A stretch of DNA of 64,000 nt from JABFRG01 sp046351415. GTDB taxonomy: Bacteria > Myxococcota_A > Polyangia > Polyangiales > Polyangiaceae. The notes beneath the pieces were generated by a model. It worked only from the letters and a program-made list of their open reading frames with translations, did not search any database and was not told where the DNA came from. Every line of letters starts with the position of its first letter. Position 1 is the first letter of the stretch. Positions 55,954-64,000 of this stretch are shown one piece after another. The translations under genes and the position numbers were made by a program. The DNA is taken from positions 62,001 through 126,000 of the forward strand of contig JAXLYO010000015.1 of assembly GCA_046351415.1 (NCBI GenBank), written 5' to 3'.

Positions 55954-56565
55954 ATGAGATTCGTTGCCCCATTCATTGCGTTGTCTTCGATGGTCGCTTT
56001 CGCGGCGTGCGGCGGGCGTGTGTCGCTCCAGGATTCGGAACGAGAAAGTCGAGCGCCCTCTTCACCACCGGCACCTGCACCGACGTCGAGTGGATCTGCT
56101 TCCGTGCCGCCGGCGAATCCCGTTCCTGCCCCCACGACGACCGCTCGGCCAACCCCGACGCCTTCTTCCGACCCATCGTGCACGCGCGACGACGAATGCA
56201 ACGAGGTGCCCGGCACGAACTCTGGCCGCTGCTGGCGCGATCCGATGACGAACGCCTCGTCCTGCTTGTGTCGACAAGGCGCTTGGAAACAACCAAGCGG
56301 GCGATGCGGGGCGACAGCACCGCCCGTCACGTGCGGCGCTCAGGGCGGCACGTGCGGCGACTGGAACGCATGCTTGAACGCGGGCGGCACGCGCGCCCTC
56401 ACGGATGAGTGTGGCGGCGGTTCAGACATTTGCTGTGTCGGTTCGTGCAAGAAGACCGCTGTCGACTCCTGCTATGTGCGCGGGACCGACGCCGCTTACG
56501 TCCCCGTCTGCACTCATGGGTGGCAGACGTGCCTGCCTGGTGACTCACCAGACCTCGATATCTGA
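55954..56565 (+). CDS. Cys-rich lipoprotein
   Basis: A 203-residue lipoprotein: signal segment ending AFAAC, then a long Pro/Ser/Thr-rich linker (about 30-72) and a Cys-rich domain (about 75-195) with about 14 Cys, including CTRDDECNE, CGAQGGTCGDWNACLNAGG and DICCVGSCKKTAVDSC. Not a clear copy of the other Cys-rich lipoproteins here. Function unknown; outer-membrane or surface location expected. Confidence 0.7.
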   Translation: MRFVAPFIALSSMVAFAACGGRVSLQDSERESRAPSSPPAPAPTSSGSASVPPANPVPAPTTTARPTPTPSSDPSCTRDDECNEVPGTNSGRCWRDPMTNASSCLCRQGAWKQPSGRCGATAPPVTCGAQGGTCGDWNACLNAGGTRALTDECGGGSDICCVGSCKKTAVDSCYVRGTDAAYVPVCTHGWQTCLPGDSPDLDI

Positions 56566-56621
56566 CGTTCCGACCATGGCGCCGCCGCGGGACCGCCCCC
56601 AGTCTCGTTCTCGCCGCGGAA

Positions 56622-57482
56622 CTACCGCTTGCTCGCGAAGCACTCTCCCTCGCCGCGAAAGTGGCCAATCGTGCGAGAGAGCGCGGTGACGAAATCCTGG
56701 AGGGTGACGATGTTGGGCTCTTCGCCAGCGCCGTACGGAATGTCTGCAGTGTGGATTTCGGCACGCTTGACGGTCGCGAGCTCGTCCAGTGTGACGATGC
56801 CGTCGTTGTCTTTGTCCGCATTGGCGATGGCGTCGAATCGCACCTTCGCCTCCGGGGCCTGCAGATCGTCGTAGTAGAAATGGTCACCGTGGATGGTGAG
56901 CTGCATCGTGTCGGTTCCGCCGTTCGTGATCACGGTGCCGTCCGTCTCCTTGCCGCTGAGGTCGCCTTTGCAGCGGTCGTAGAGCGTGTGGGTCTTGAAG
57001 CCCCAGCGATACTTCTTCGTGAGTGTGCCCTTCGTCGCGGTGGCATCCACGTAGATGCTGTAGCCGCCTTGCACCATCCAGTCCTTGTCCGCCGGAGGTA
57101 CATCGGACCCATCGGACGTCGCCGTTGCGGGGAGAATCTCGTAGCTGACGCGAGGCCATGCCTTCGCAGCGATGTTCGCAAAGCGGACGACGGGCTTCAC
57201 GCCCGGCTTCGTGTGGTCGAAGATCTTCGACCCATTCATGCGAGCGGCGACGTTCCCATTGGCATCCGCCACCGTCACGTTGCCCACGTTCACCAAGAAC
57301 TTCTCGTAGTGGATGGTCCAACCGTCGGCGACCGTGGACGCCGGAATCTCGCGCTCGATGTATTCCTCACCCCACGTCGTGAACGTGGCGGTTCCCTCGC
57401 CATCGCTCGAGGAACTCGAGCACGCGACGACCGTGAGGAGCGCGACGAGGGCGGACGACGTACGTGCGATTTGCTTTTGCAT
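56622..57482 (-). CDS. Lipoprotein with canonical EF-hand loop (receptor operon)
   Basis: A 286-residue lipoprotein, signal segment ending TVVAC. It shares TVADGWTIHYEKFLVNVGNV with the 52520 lipoprotein and a weaker version with the neighbour at 57501. DKDNDGIVTLDE near residues 222-233 is a canonical EF-hand loop (Asp 1, 3, 5; Gly 6; Glu 12), predicting calcium binding. AAGGAG lies 12 bases before ATG 57482, which is preferred over a TTG three codons upstream. Third gene after the TonB receptor on the same strand. Confidence 0.78.
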   Translation of the reverse strand: MQKQIARTSSALVALLTVVACSSSSSDGEGTATFTTWGEEYIEREIPASTVADGWTIHYEKFLVNVGNVTVADANGNVAARMNGSKIFDHTKPGVKPVVRFANIAAKAWPRVSYEILPATATSDGSDVPPADKDWMVQGGYSIYVDATATKGTLTKKYRWGFKTHTLYDRCKGDLSGKETDGTVITNGGTDTMQLTIHGDHFYYDDLQAPEAKVRFDAIANADKDNDGIVTLDELATVKRAEIHTADIPYGAGEEPNIVTLQDFVTALSRTIGHFRGEGECFASKR

Positions 57483-57500
57483 GTGGACCAAGGCTCCTTC

Positions 57501-58313
57501 TCAGGGGGCGTAAGAAAAGACGTATCCGTTGCCAGCGAGCACACCCAAGACGAGCTCTTTGCGGGCGAGCACGTCGGGCATCATCCGCACGGGCTTCCCA
57601 TCCACGCTCGCGGGCATGGTTTCGAACTCGACCTCGTCGAACCACAATTTCGGTTGGATGGTCAGGGTGACGGTGCCGTCGGACTGCATGTCTACTTCCT
57701 TGAAGAGACACCCGACGACAGCGGGCTCCTTCTTTGCATTGCGGAGGTCGGAAACATCGAGTTCAGCGCGGAAGATGCGCGTCTCTGAGCCTTTCTTCGC
57801 GGTGCCTTCGAGGACCACGGCGTGCGTGCCGAGCATCGCTTCGAACGCTCCCGCAGGAGGCGAACCGAAGGTGAACGTCGCCGAACGCGTCGGGCCCGTG
57901 ACCCCGTTCCCCGTTGCCAGCGTGGCCGGCCCGGCGTGCAAATCGACGGACGAAGGTGTCAGCATTTCGCCTCGAGCCGTGCCGGGAATGTAGTGGCCGG
58001 GGTGGGCAAACGCGCTCTTGATACCGAAGAGGCGATCGAACCAGGTGGGGGCGGGCCCTTTCGGAGCTGCGTGAGAGAAGATCGTCGCGCCGTCGAAGTA
58101 GTAGAACGGGCCCGTTGCCAAGTAGAAGACGTCGAGCGTGACGGTCCAACCTTGCTTCGTTCCGAAGGGGCGCGAGGCCTCTGCGCCGGCATCGATGCGC
58201 GTCTTCAGTGTGATTCGACGTCCCGTCGTGTTCTCCCCGCTGCCATCGCCCGAACATCCGAGGCAAATGGCGAGAGGCAAGAGGAGCAGTGAGACTTTCG
58301 GGTTCGCGATCAT
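57501..58313 (-). CDS. Lipoprotein of the receptor-linked family
   Basis: A 270-residue lipoprotein with signal segment ending CLGC. FGTKQGWTVTLDVFYLATG places it in the same family as the two EF-hand lipoproteins, but it lacks the EF-hand loop. It has AFAHPGHYIPGTARGEM, a His-containing segment that could bind metal (inference). It lies between the receptor gene (10 bases away) and the EF-hand lipoprotein gene, so the three form one operon. ATG 58313 begins the signal segment; longer in-frame codons upstream run into the receptor gene. Confidence 0.75.
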   Translation of the reverse strand: MIANPKVSLLLLPLAICLGCSGDGSGENTTGRRITLKTRIDAGAEASRPFGTKQGWTVTLDVFYLATGPFYYFDGATIFSHAAPKGPAPTWFDRLFGIKSAFAHPGHYIPGTARGEMLTPSSVDLHAGPATLATGNGVTGPTRSATFTFGSPPAGAFEAMLGTHAVVLEGTAKKGSETRIFRAELDVSDLRNAKKEPAVVGCLFKEVDMQSDGTVTLTIQPKLWFDEVEFETMPASVDGKPVRMMPDVLARKELVLGVLAGNGYVFSYAP

Positions 58314-58323
58314 CGAGGGGCCT

Positions 58324-60753
58324 TCATAGATAGAGTGCAAGCGTGACGAAGAGGCTGCGCGGCGCACCCACGGTGACGTGGCGGAACGGCACGAGGTTTG
58401 GGGCCTTCTGTCTTCCGAAGTTCGACGCGTAAACGAACTGACCGTCGTACCAATCGGCACCCAGCAGGTTCGTGACGTCGAGGCCGAGTTCGACCTCTCG
58501 AAGGCGCAACCCCATCGACGTGTCGACGAGGAACACATCGTGACCAAACTCGGAGAAGGGAAGGGGGCGCCTCACGAGAGACTCGAGTCCGTAGCCGACG
58601 CGCATGGTGAGCGGTCTTCCCCACACCTGGGTCAGCGTCTTGCGTGCGACGATGTCCGTGCGCGCGACCCATTGGGGAACGTATGGCAAGAGGTCACCCT
58701 CCTTGTAGGTGGCGTCGGACCCGGTGAAGACGGCGCGCGTGTACGTGACGCTCCCGCTCATGGTGAGCCACGAAGTCGGGCGAGCCGTGAGTTCGAGCGC
58801 CGCTCCCGAGCGAGCAGTCGAAGGCACCGCCTCGTTTCGAGCAGTCGCTTGGTCGAATACGAGGTCCTTGTCGAGTCGCGTGTGGAAGACTGCGAGCGAA
58901 CCAGCGAACGCCTGGCCTGTCGCATAGCGAAGCCCACCCTCCACACTATGGGCTTCGGCAAACGGCGTGCGTTCACCATTCGACAAGCTTCGGGCCTGTG
59001 GGGAGCGGAACCCCTCACCGTAGCTGAGGAGAGCGTGCAGCTCTGGGACGACTGCTGCGTCGGCAGTGATTTTCTTCCCGAGGTGAGCGCCCATCGCGCT
59101 GCGCTCCTGCGACACGGTCGTGCCCGCCGCCGGCACGAGGTCTTCAGTGGCATAGGCGAGGACGTCGGCGCGAAGCCCCCCACGAAGGGCGAGTCGCGGT
59201 AGCGGATTCAGCGTCGCATCGACATAGCCCGCGACGTTCGTTCCGCGCACGCTTGCATCGACGAGCGTCGCTGTGGGCCGATCATCGACGTCGGAGAGTC
59301 GCCGCTGGGACTGCGTGATCCAATCACTTCGTCCGTAGAGCCCCACTTCGATGCTGTCGCGTTCGGAGAAGACCTTGGTCCCGCGCCGATAGGAGGCGGT
59401 TGCGCCCACCATGACGGCCTTGTGGAGCTGCTGCGTATTGTCGCTCTCGAGACTCGGCGCGCCGCCCTTCTGCGTGTCCGCGAAGAACCCCGTGAAGTTC
59501 TGACGGAGCGCGAGCGAACGAAGGACAACGAACGGCGCAATGCTCAGTCGGTCGTGCTCGCCGTCCTTGTGGAGCTCGACCAGAAGCTGTGTGCGCGAGG
59601 AGTCGCCACCCTGCTTGGGGTCATAGGTCGCAAAGCGGTCGACCCGGCCGCCCGTGATGTCGGACTCCTTCAACACGCCAGGCGAATCGAAGTGCCCCGT
59701 GTACGCCGATAGGAGCGCACGCACGCCTACGCCGCCACCGAAGTCGTGCACGGCTTGGCCGATGAAAGAACCTCGCTGTGCAGCGCGGTTCGGACCGAAT
59801 CCGTCGGTGCTGTAGCTCTCGAAGGCCGCGAACGTCTCGTCGGAGCTGTCCTTGGGGTGGAACGCGAGGAACAGCCGCTTCGTCCCGAACGAGCCGAGCG
59901 TGCCCTTCGTCGAGAAGCCCGGCTCCTTGTATCCGAGCTTCATACGAATACTGCCGGCAATGGCGAAGTCGCCTTGGCGTGGGTCGTACGTTCCGGGCTG
60001 CGCCTGGAGTTCTTTGATCACTTCGGGCATGACGAAGTGGAGATCGGCGTAGCCCTGACCATGGATGTTGGAGACCTCGTTCACCGGAATGCCCCCGACC
60101 GAGATCTCGAGGTCCTGCCCGTGAACCGCATCGAAGCCGCGGAGAAAGATTTGGTGCGCTTTCCCTTCGCCGCTGTGCTGCGTGACGAAGATGCCCGGGA
60201 CGACGTTGAGCGTGTCGCTTGCGGTTCGATGTGGCGCTGCACCGATGACGTCCTGGCCGCGACGGACTTCGGATGCACTTCGCGGCGGCGCTGGCCCGCG
60301 GACCTGAACGACTTCGGCTTCGGCGGGAGCGGACGGTGGTGCGGGCACCTCAGCGCGTGCGGGGGGGGAGGCGGAGTGCACGTGACCCGCTTCGGCCTTG
60401 AAGCGGACGACGGCGCGAACTTTCGCGGCGACGGGCAGTCCGTCTTGGGTCGCCGCGACATAGGTGAATGCGCGGGCGGCCACGAGAGCAGCTGCGTCGA
60501 ACTCAGCGCTCACACTCGTTTCGATGGAAGCTTCCGTGACGCGACCGTCTGGGCCGACGACGACGATGACGGGGACGACCACGTCGTGCGCCTCGACATG
60601 ACCGTTCGGCCAAAGGGGGACGGCTTCGAAGGTTGGAACGGGAGGAACGACGTCGTGCGCGAAGGTCTCGCCCGGGGCCAAGAGCGTCCCCACGGCGCCG
60701 CACAATGCGACGACGAACGGGGGCACGGAGGGGCGAGAAAACCGGCGAAGCAT
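58324..60753 (-). CDS. TonB-dependent receptor with N-terminal TonB-C-like domain
   Basis: An 809-residue outer-membrane receptor. Signal peptide about 1-32 (GETFA). Residues about 45-120 resemble a TonB C-terminal domain (VVVPVIVVVGPDGRVTEASI, ARAFTYVAATQDG), as in the 50173 receptor. The plug (about 165-270) has SDTLNVVPGIFVTQHSGEGK and QIFLRGFDAVHGQDLEISV, and the barrel ends VTLALYL. His-containing stretches near the linker (GHVHS) hint at metal contact but prove nothing. Upstream is a cluster of inverted repeats at 60767-60823. First gene of the three-gene operon. Confidence 0.9.
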   Translation of the reverse strand: MLRRFSRPSVPPFVVALCGAVGTLLAPGETFAHDVVPPVPTFEAVPLWPNGHVEAHDVVVPVIVVVGPDGRVTEASIETSVSAEFDAAALVAARAFTYVAATQDGLPVAAKVRAVVRFKAEAGHVHSASPPARAEVPAPPSAPAEAEVVQVRGPAPPRSASEVRRGQDVIGAAPHRTASDTLNVVPGIFVTQHSGEGKAHQIFLRGFDAVHGQDLEISVGGIPVNEVSNIHGQGYADLHFVMPEVIKELQAQPGTYDPRQGDFAIAGSIRMKLGYKEPGFSTKGTLGSFGTKRLFLAFHPKDSSDETFAAFESYSTDGFGPNRAAQRGSFIGQAVHDFGGGVGVRALLSAYTGHFDSPGVLKESDITGGRVDRFATYDPKQGGDSSRTQLLVELHKDGEHDRLSIAPFVVLRSLALRQNFTGFFADTQKGGAPSLESDNTQQLHKAVMVGATASYRRGTKVFSERDSIEVGLYGRSDWITQSQRRLSDVDDRPTATLVDASVRGTNVAGYVDATLNPLPRLALRGGLRADVLAYATEDLVPAAGTTVSQERSAMGAHLGKKITADAAVVPELHALLSYGEGFRSPQARSLSNGERTPFAEAHSVEGGLRYATGQAFAGSLAVFHTRLDKDLVFDQATARNEAVPSTARSGAALELTARPTSWLTMSGSVTYTRAVFTGSDATYKEGDLLPYVPQWVARTDIVARKTLTQVWGRPLTMRVGYGLESLVRRPLPFSEFGHDVFLVDTSMGLRLREVELGLDVTNLLGADWYDGQFVYASNFGRQKAPNLVPFRHVTVGAPRSLFVTLALYL

Positions 60754-60766
60754 GCGCGTCAGATGG

Positions 60767-60823
60767 TCGTACTACGATCTGACCAAATCGTGCTACCGCC
60801 CGGTGCTACGATTTTACGATTTT
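60767..60823. promoter_or_regulatory. Cluster of inverted repeats upstream of a TonB receptor
   Basis: In the 138-base gap between divergent genes lie tcgtactacga (60767-60777, perfect arms around one base) and a 30-base imperfect repeat with arms aaatcgt (60785-60791) and acgattt (60808-60814). The unit tacgat occurs three times in this stretch (in ctacgat twice and ttacgat). It looks like a multi-site operator. It is not a standard Fur box, though metal regulation of the receptor is plausible. Confidence 0.5.
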
Positions 60824-60891
60824 GTGTCACGCCATGCGCTTGGCCTACATTGCTTTCTTGAAATGTTCCACGCCAGAGCTAGTATCGCGGA

Positions 60892-61530
60892 ATGCGAGCC
60901 ATTCTTGCCTCTTCCGTGTTCATGGGTCTCTTGGCGCTCTTTGCGTGCGGCACCACCGACGAAAGCGGTGATACTGCCAGCGACGACATCAAGAAGTACA
61001 AGCCGAAGGAGGTCGAGAACTTCCCGATCGAGTATTCGGTAAACGGCTTCAGCCTCGGTGGCTACGAATACTGGCCCTTCAAGGAGGAGCAGCCGATCTA
61101 CCCCAGCAAAGTGAAGTGGGGTTACGAGAGCGGCAGCGCTCCGGCGAAGAAGTGCATGGCAGCCGCCAAGACGGCGCTCATCGAAATCTTGAAGAATCCC
61201 CCGGCGGAGCTCATCGAACTGAAGCGCAAGACCGGCATCTCGAGCTTCTTCCAGTGGAACAACGACTACACGGACGCCGCGTCGAACGCGATGCAGAGCT
61301 CCGGCATGCGAGTCCTCTGGCTCTACAACGGGCGCTTGATGAAGTGGATTAGCGAGACGAACAAAGATGGCACCTGCCTCATCCCGGAACGCAAAGACCT
61401 TCGCGCCCTCGCGCGTGACTGCTTGAGCCAGCTGCCCGTCGCGTCGGGTCAGACGCTCTATTGCAATGCCTCCAATACGCGCGGCCTCCCGCCGGAGCCG
61501 CCGAGCGACGCGGGCACCGACGCGCGTTGA
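60892..61530 (+). CDS. Lipoprotein of unknown function
   Basis: A 212-residue lipoprotein with signal segment LLALFAC. The mature part is charged and mixed alpha/beta (YSVNGFSLGGYEYWPF, KKCMAAAKTALIEILKN, MRVLWLYNGRLMKWIS) with four Cys, two near the C-terminus (CLSQ, YCNAS). No family recognised. It diverges from the TonB receptor operon across the inverted-repeat cluster, so it may be controlled with it. Confidence 0.7.
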   Translation: MRAILASSVFMGLLALFACGTTDESGDTASDDIKKYKPKEVENFPIEYSVNGFSLGGYEYWPFKEEQPIYPSKVKWGYESGSAPAKKCMAAAKTALIEILKNPPAELIELKRKTGISSFFQWNNDYTDAASNAMQSSGMRVLWLYNGRLMKWISETNKDGTCLIPERKDLRALARDCLSQLPVASGQTLYCNASNTRGLPPEPPSDAGTDAR

Positions 61531-61569
61531 CGCCTAGCGGCCATTGTCCGCGAGATCCGGAAAAGAAAC

Positions 61570-61596
61570 AGGCCGCGAGAGACGTTCTCGCGGCCT
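61570..61596. terminator. Rho-independent-type terminator hairpin
   Basis: An 11-bp perfect stem (aggccgcgaga, 61570-61580, with tctcgcggcct, 61586-61596) closes a five-base loop. On the minus strand it is followed by a T-rich run (gtttctttt), so it best terminates the membrane protein gene at 61619-62425; it may also stop the convergent lipoprotein gene. Confidence 0.75.
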
Positions 61597-61618
61597 TGTT
61601 ACATTTGGGCGCGGACCG

Positions 61619-62425
61619 CTATTGCGGTGCACCACCGTTGGCTTGAAGTGCAGCGGGGTGCACGCCCTTCAGCCACATCGTGCCGTTGTCGATCTTGTCG
61701 ACCTTGAGCAACCGCTTCGACGAAAGGATGGATCCGACGATGAAGAGCGCGATGAAAAGCAGGAAGCCAACGCCACCGCCGATGGCGCCGAGGCTGTCGT
61801 CGATCGCGCCGAGACCCATCGAGAGCGCGAAAATGAGCACGAAGCCGGCCAAGAACGCGATGACTGGAATGTAAGGCGCAAACTTCCACTTGCTTTGGCA
61901 AGGCTGACACAGCGGAACGTTCAGAGACTGCGTCTTGATGAAGAAGCGAGAAATGAAGCGTCCGAGGCGGCTCCAGTACTTGAGGAAGCGCGCCCACGGG
62001 GGAAGCCACTCGAAGACGTGGAGGTGGACGTTGCCGTTCGTTGCTTGGCCGCACTTGAGGCACACGGGCGCGAGCGTCGGCGTACCCATCGTCATGAGCA
62101 CATTGCCTTGCACTGCGGCCTGGCCGGCACCGCCCATGCCAGGCATTCCGGGGTGCCCAGGTTGTGCGTACCCTTGCATCGGCGCTTGGCCGTAGCCTTG
62201 CTGCGGAGCTCCGTAACCCTGTTGGGGTTGCTGAGCATAGCCTTGCTGCGGCGGACCATAGCCTTGCTGAGGCTGCTGCGCGTAACCCTGCTGCGGTTGC
62301 TGAGCGTAACCTTGTTGCGGCTGACCATAGCCTTGCTGCGGTTGGCCATAGCCCGGCTGTTGCGCGGGTTGGCCGGGAGGATAGCCAGGGGGAGAACCAG
62401 GAGGATAGCCGGGGGGTTGTTGCAT
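61619..62425 (-). CDS. Gln/Pro/Tyr-repeat membrane protein with two CxxC motifs
   Basis: A 268-residue protein. Residues 1-90 are a low-complexity tract built on repeats such as PQQGY, QGYAQQ and GYGQ, probably disordered and cytoplasmic. Then come two CxxC knuckles, VCLKCGQ (about 121-125) and LCQPCQS (about 172-176), which could bind zinc, and two membrane helices (about 183-205 and 215-236). No enzyme motif. Similar layouts occur in bacterial membrane proteins of unknown role. A strong terminator follows. The 143 bases upstream, to the ABC permease stop, may hold its promoter. Confidence 0.7.
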   Translation of the reverse strand: MQQPPGYPPGSPPGYPPGQPAQQPGYGQPQQGYGQPQQGYAQQPQQGYAQQPQQGYGPPQQGYAQQPQQGYGAPQQGYGQAPMQGYAQPGHPGMPGMGGAGQAAVQGNVLMTMGTPTLAPVCLKCGQATNGNVHLHVFEWLPPWARFLKYWSRLGRFISRFFIKTQSLNVPLCQPCQSKWKFAPYIPVIAFLAGFVLIFALSMGLGAIDDSLGAIGGGVGFLLFIALFIVGSILSSKRLLKVDKIDNGTMWLKGVHPAALQANGGAPQ

Positions 62426-62568
62426 GGAATCAGGCTATTCGACGATGAACCGCCCGTCACTATTCACTTTGCGGAAAATCAGTCGCGTCCGAAACGAATT
62501 CGCGCGCGGTGCGTCGTCGTCGCGACGAGGCGCGTCATTCCAGGGAGCGTGTCCCGCTTTCGTAGTGG

Positions 62569-63798
62569 TTACTCGTAGCGAAGCGCCTCGATGGGGTCGA
62601 GCTTCGACGCTTTGCGGGCAGGATAGAGGCCGAACGCAACACCGACGAGCGCGCTGAATCCCACCGAAAGCACCATGACGTCGGGTCGCATGACGAGTTT
62701 CCACGAAAGCTGACCAGCCAGCCAATTCGCAACCCCCGTACCGAGCGCGACACCAATGAGACCACCCAGCATGGAGAGTGTGACGGCTTCGACGAGAAAC
62801 TGAGCGAGGATGTGCCAAGGCTTCGCCCCGATCGCCATGCGAATACCAATCTCGCGTGTGCGCTCCGTGACACTCACGAGCATGATGTTCATGATGCCAA
62901 CGCCCCCTACGAGCAGCGACACGATGGCGATGGCCGCGAGCAGCGACGTCAGGGTCTTCGTGCCCTGTTGCTGCGCCGCGGCGATCTCGGCGAGATTGCG
63001 AATGTTGAAGTCGTCCGCATCACCGGGCGCGAGATGATGCCGGTCGCGCAAAATGCCGACGATTTGTCGTTGAGCGCGCGGCGTTTCTTGTGCCGAAATG
63101 GCCGTGACGACGATCGCTCCGGCCAAGTACTTCTGGAGCCCGCCCTGAATCTTCGCTTGGAACGTCGAGACCGGAATCATCGCGGTGTCATCGTAGTCTT
63201 GCCCCATGGGCGACTGACCTTTGCGCTCGAGCACGCCCACCACGGTGAACGGCATGCCGCGAATGCGAACCGATTGCCCCATGGGGTCGACGTTGGGACC
63301 GAAGATGCGGTCTACCGCTGATTGTCCGAAGACGACCACCTTGCTGCCGCTCTCGACGTCGGAGTCGCTGAACGGCGCCCCGCGCGCGAACTTCCAACTT
63401 CGGATGAAAAAGAAGTCCGGGGTAGTGCCTGTGATCTGCGTCGTCCAGTTCGCTTCGTCCCCTTGGACCGTGGTGCGCATGTTGAGCTGCGGTGCGGCGG
63501 CTCTCACCGACGGAGCTTCGGTGCGGATCGCTTTGAGGTCGTCCCAGGTCAGCGTGGGCATCGAGCCTGCGCCGCCCATGACGCCGCCCGTACTGGTCGA
63601 CCCGGAGAGCACGATCAGCATGTTCGTACCCATGGCCGCGAACACGCCCTCCACGCTGGCCTTCGCTCCCTCGCCGACTGCAACCATCGAGATCACCGAT
63701 GCGACTCCAATGACGACACCGAGCGCGGTGAGGAAGGAACGCGTCTTGTTGCGCAGGAGAGCCCGCATCGCCACGGGCAGGGTCTGGATGAGATTCAT
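62569..63798 (-). CDS. MacB-type ABC transporter permease
   Basis: A 409-residue permease of the MacB/FtsX type: one N-terminal helix (about 20-42, FLTALGVVIGVASVISMVAV), a large periplasmic domain (MacB core, about 45-260), then three C-terminal helices (about 285-400) with SVTERTREIGIRMAIGAKPW, the typical cytoplasmic loop that contacts the ATPase. It acts in export of toxins, peptides or lipoproteins by mechanotransmission with the ATPase. ATG 63798 overlaps the ATPase stop (ATGA). Confidence 0.93.
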   Translation of the reverse strand: MNLIQTLPVAMRALLRNKTRSFLTALGVVIGVASVISMVAVGEGAKASVEGVFAAMGTNMLIVLSGSTSTGGVMGGAGSMPTLTWDDLKAIRTEAPSVRAAAPQLNMRTTVQGDEANWTTQITGTTPDFFFIRSWKFARGAPFSDSDVESGSKVVVFGQSAVDRIFGPNVDPMGQSVRIRGMPFTVVGVLERKGQSPMGQDYDDTAMIPVSTFQAKIQGGLQKYLAGAIVVTAISAQETPRAQRQIVGILRDRHHLAPGDADDFNIRNLAEIAAAQQQGTKTLTSLLAAIAIVSLLVGGVGIMNIMLVSVTERTREIGIRMAIGAKPWHILAQFLVEAVTLSMLGGLIGVALGTGVANWLAGQLSWKLVMRPDVMVLSVGFSALVGVAFGLYPARKASKLDPIEALRYE

Positions 63799-64000
63799 CC
63801 GAACATGCCTCCGGCGACGGGAACGGCGTTGCGCGGCGTCTGACGTTGGTCGGAGACGACCTTCCCGTCTTTGACGATGAGCACACGCGACGTGAACTCC
63901 GCGACATCGGGCTCGTGCGTGACCAGCATGATCGTGAGGCCCGTGCGCCACAGCTCTTGGAATAACGCCATGACGTCGATGGTGGTCTTCGAGTCGAGGT
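63795..64000 (-). CDS. ABC transporter ATPase, MacB/LolD type (partial)
   Basis: The last 67 residues of an ABC ATPase; the gene continues past the right edge. The frame opens with LDSKTTIDVMALFQEL, the segment after Walker B, followed by IMLVTHEPDVA with the H-loop His and a short C-terminal tail. It is the ATPase of the adjoining permease, coupled by an ATGA overlap. The first half, with Walker A, is outside the window. Confidence 0.9.
   Translation of the reverse strand, partial: LDSKTTIDVMALFQELWRTGLTIMLVTHEPDVAEFTSRVLIVKDGKVVSDQRQTPRNAVPVAGGMFG

Overview
The window is high-GC, densely packed DNA that reads as a chromosomal segment of a myxobacterium (phylum Myxococcota, probably class Polyangia). 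Supporting signs are two proteins ending in a MYXO-CTERM-like tail (Gly-Cys motif, hydrophobic helix, Arg cluster), many small Cys-rich lipoproteins, an N-terminal-His polysaccharide-monooxygenase-like protein of a type I associate with Sorangium, a hybrid kinase/EAL pair, and many ATGA/GTGA gene overlaps. No insertion sequence, prophage, CRISPR array, rRNA or convincing tRNA was seen. The genus cannot be fixed from the sequence alone.

Layout. 0-4.2 kb: the end of an OmpA-like gene, then a complete Tol-Pal operon on the minus strand in the order pal-tolQ-tolR-tolA/TonB-tolB. 4.2-6.7 kb: a tightly overlapped membrane protein-DUF2071-SDR operon. 6.8-12.4 kb: TrmO-like tRNA methyltransferase diverging from mutA-mutB-meaB (adenosylcobalamin-dependent methylmalonyl-CoA mutase and its GTPase chaperone). 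12.4-18.6 kb: monooxygenase-like secreted protein, GST, alpha/beta hydrolase, a GH44 endoglucanase-like lipoprotein or secreted enzyme, a Cys-rich lipoprotein and an MGMT-type DNA repair enzyme. 18.6-24.6 kb: REC-EAL phosphodiesterase plus hybrid histidine kinase, DUF2325, cytochrome P450 behind a perfect 16-bp palindrome, and a peroxiredoxin.

24.7-38.8 kb is the most unusual part. A minus-strand run of seven genes encodes three kinds of amide-bond enzyme or hydrolase: ATP-grasp ligase B, an S51/GATase-like protein, an enterochelin-esterase-like hydrolase, ATP-grasp ligase A, a second esterase, a GCS2 ligase fused to CBS domains, and an aspartoacylase/AstE-like deacylase that starts with a natural five-His run. 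It is followed by glycogen synthase, a MYXO-CTERM protein and two more ATP-grasp paralogues (C and D). Together they look like a pathway that builds and trims an unknown amide- or ester-linked metabolite or peptide.

38.8-45.7 kb: an HtrA/trypsin-like lipoprotein, Cys-rich lipoprotein, an ECF sigma factor operon with a membrane partner, and several orphan envelope proteins. 46-50.1 kb: MoxR-DUF58-transglutaminase operon. 50.2-60.9 kb: two loci in which a TonB-dependent receptor carries its own N-terminal TonB-C-like domain and is co-transcribed with lipoproteins of one shared family, two of which carry an EF-hand-like calcium loop; between them are a GST, a small membrane protein, a siderophore-interacting flavoreductase, a DUF6882 protein and a lipoprotein. 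60.9-64 kb: lipoprotein, a Gln/Tyr-repeat membrane protein with two CxxC knuckles, and a MacB-type ABC exporter (ATPase cut by the window end).
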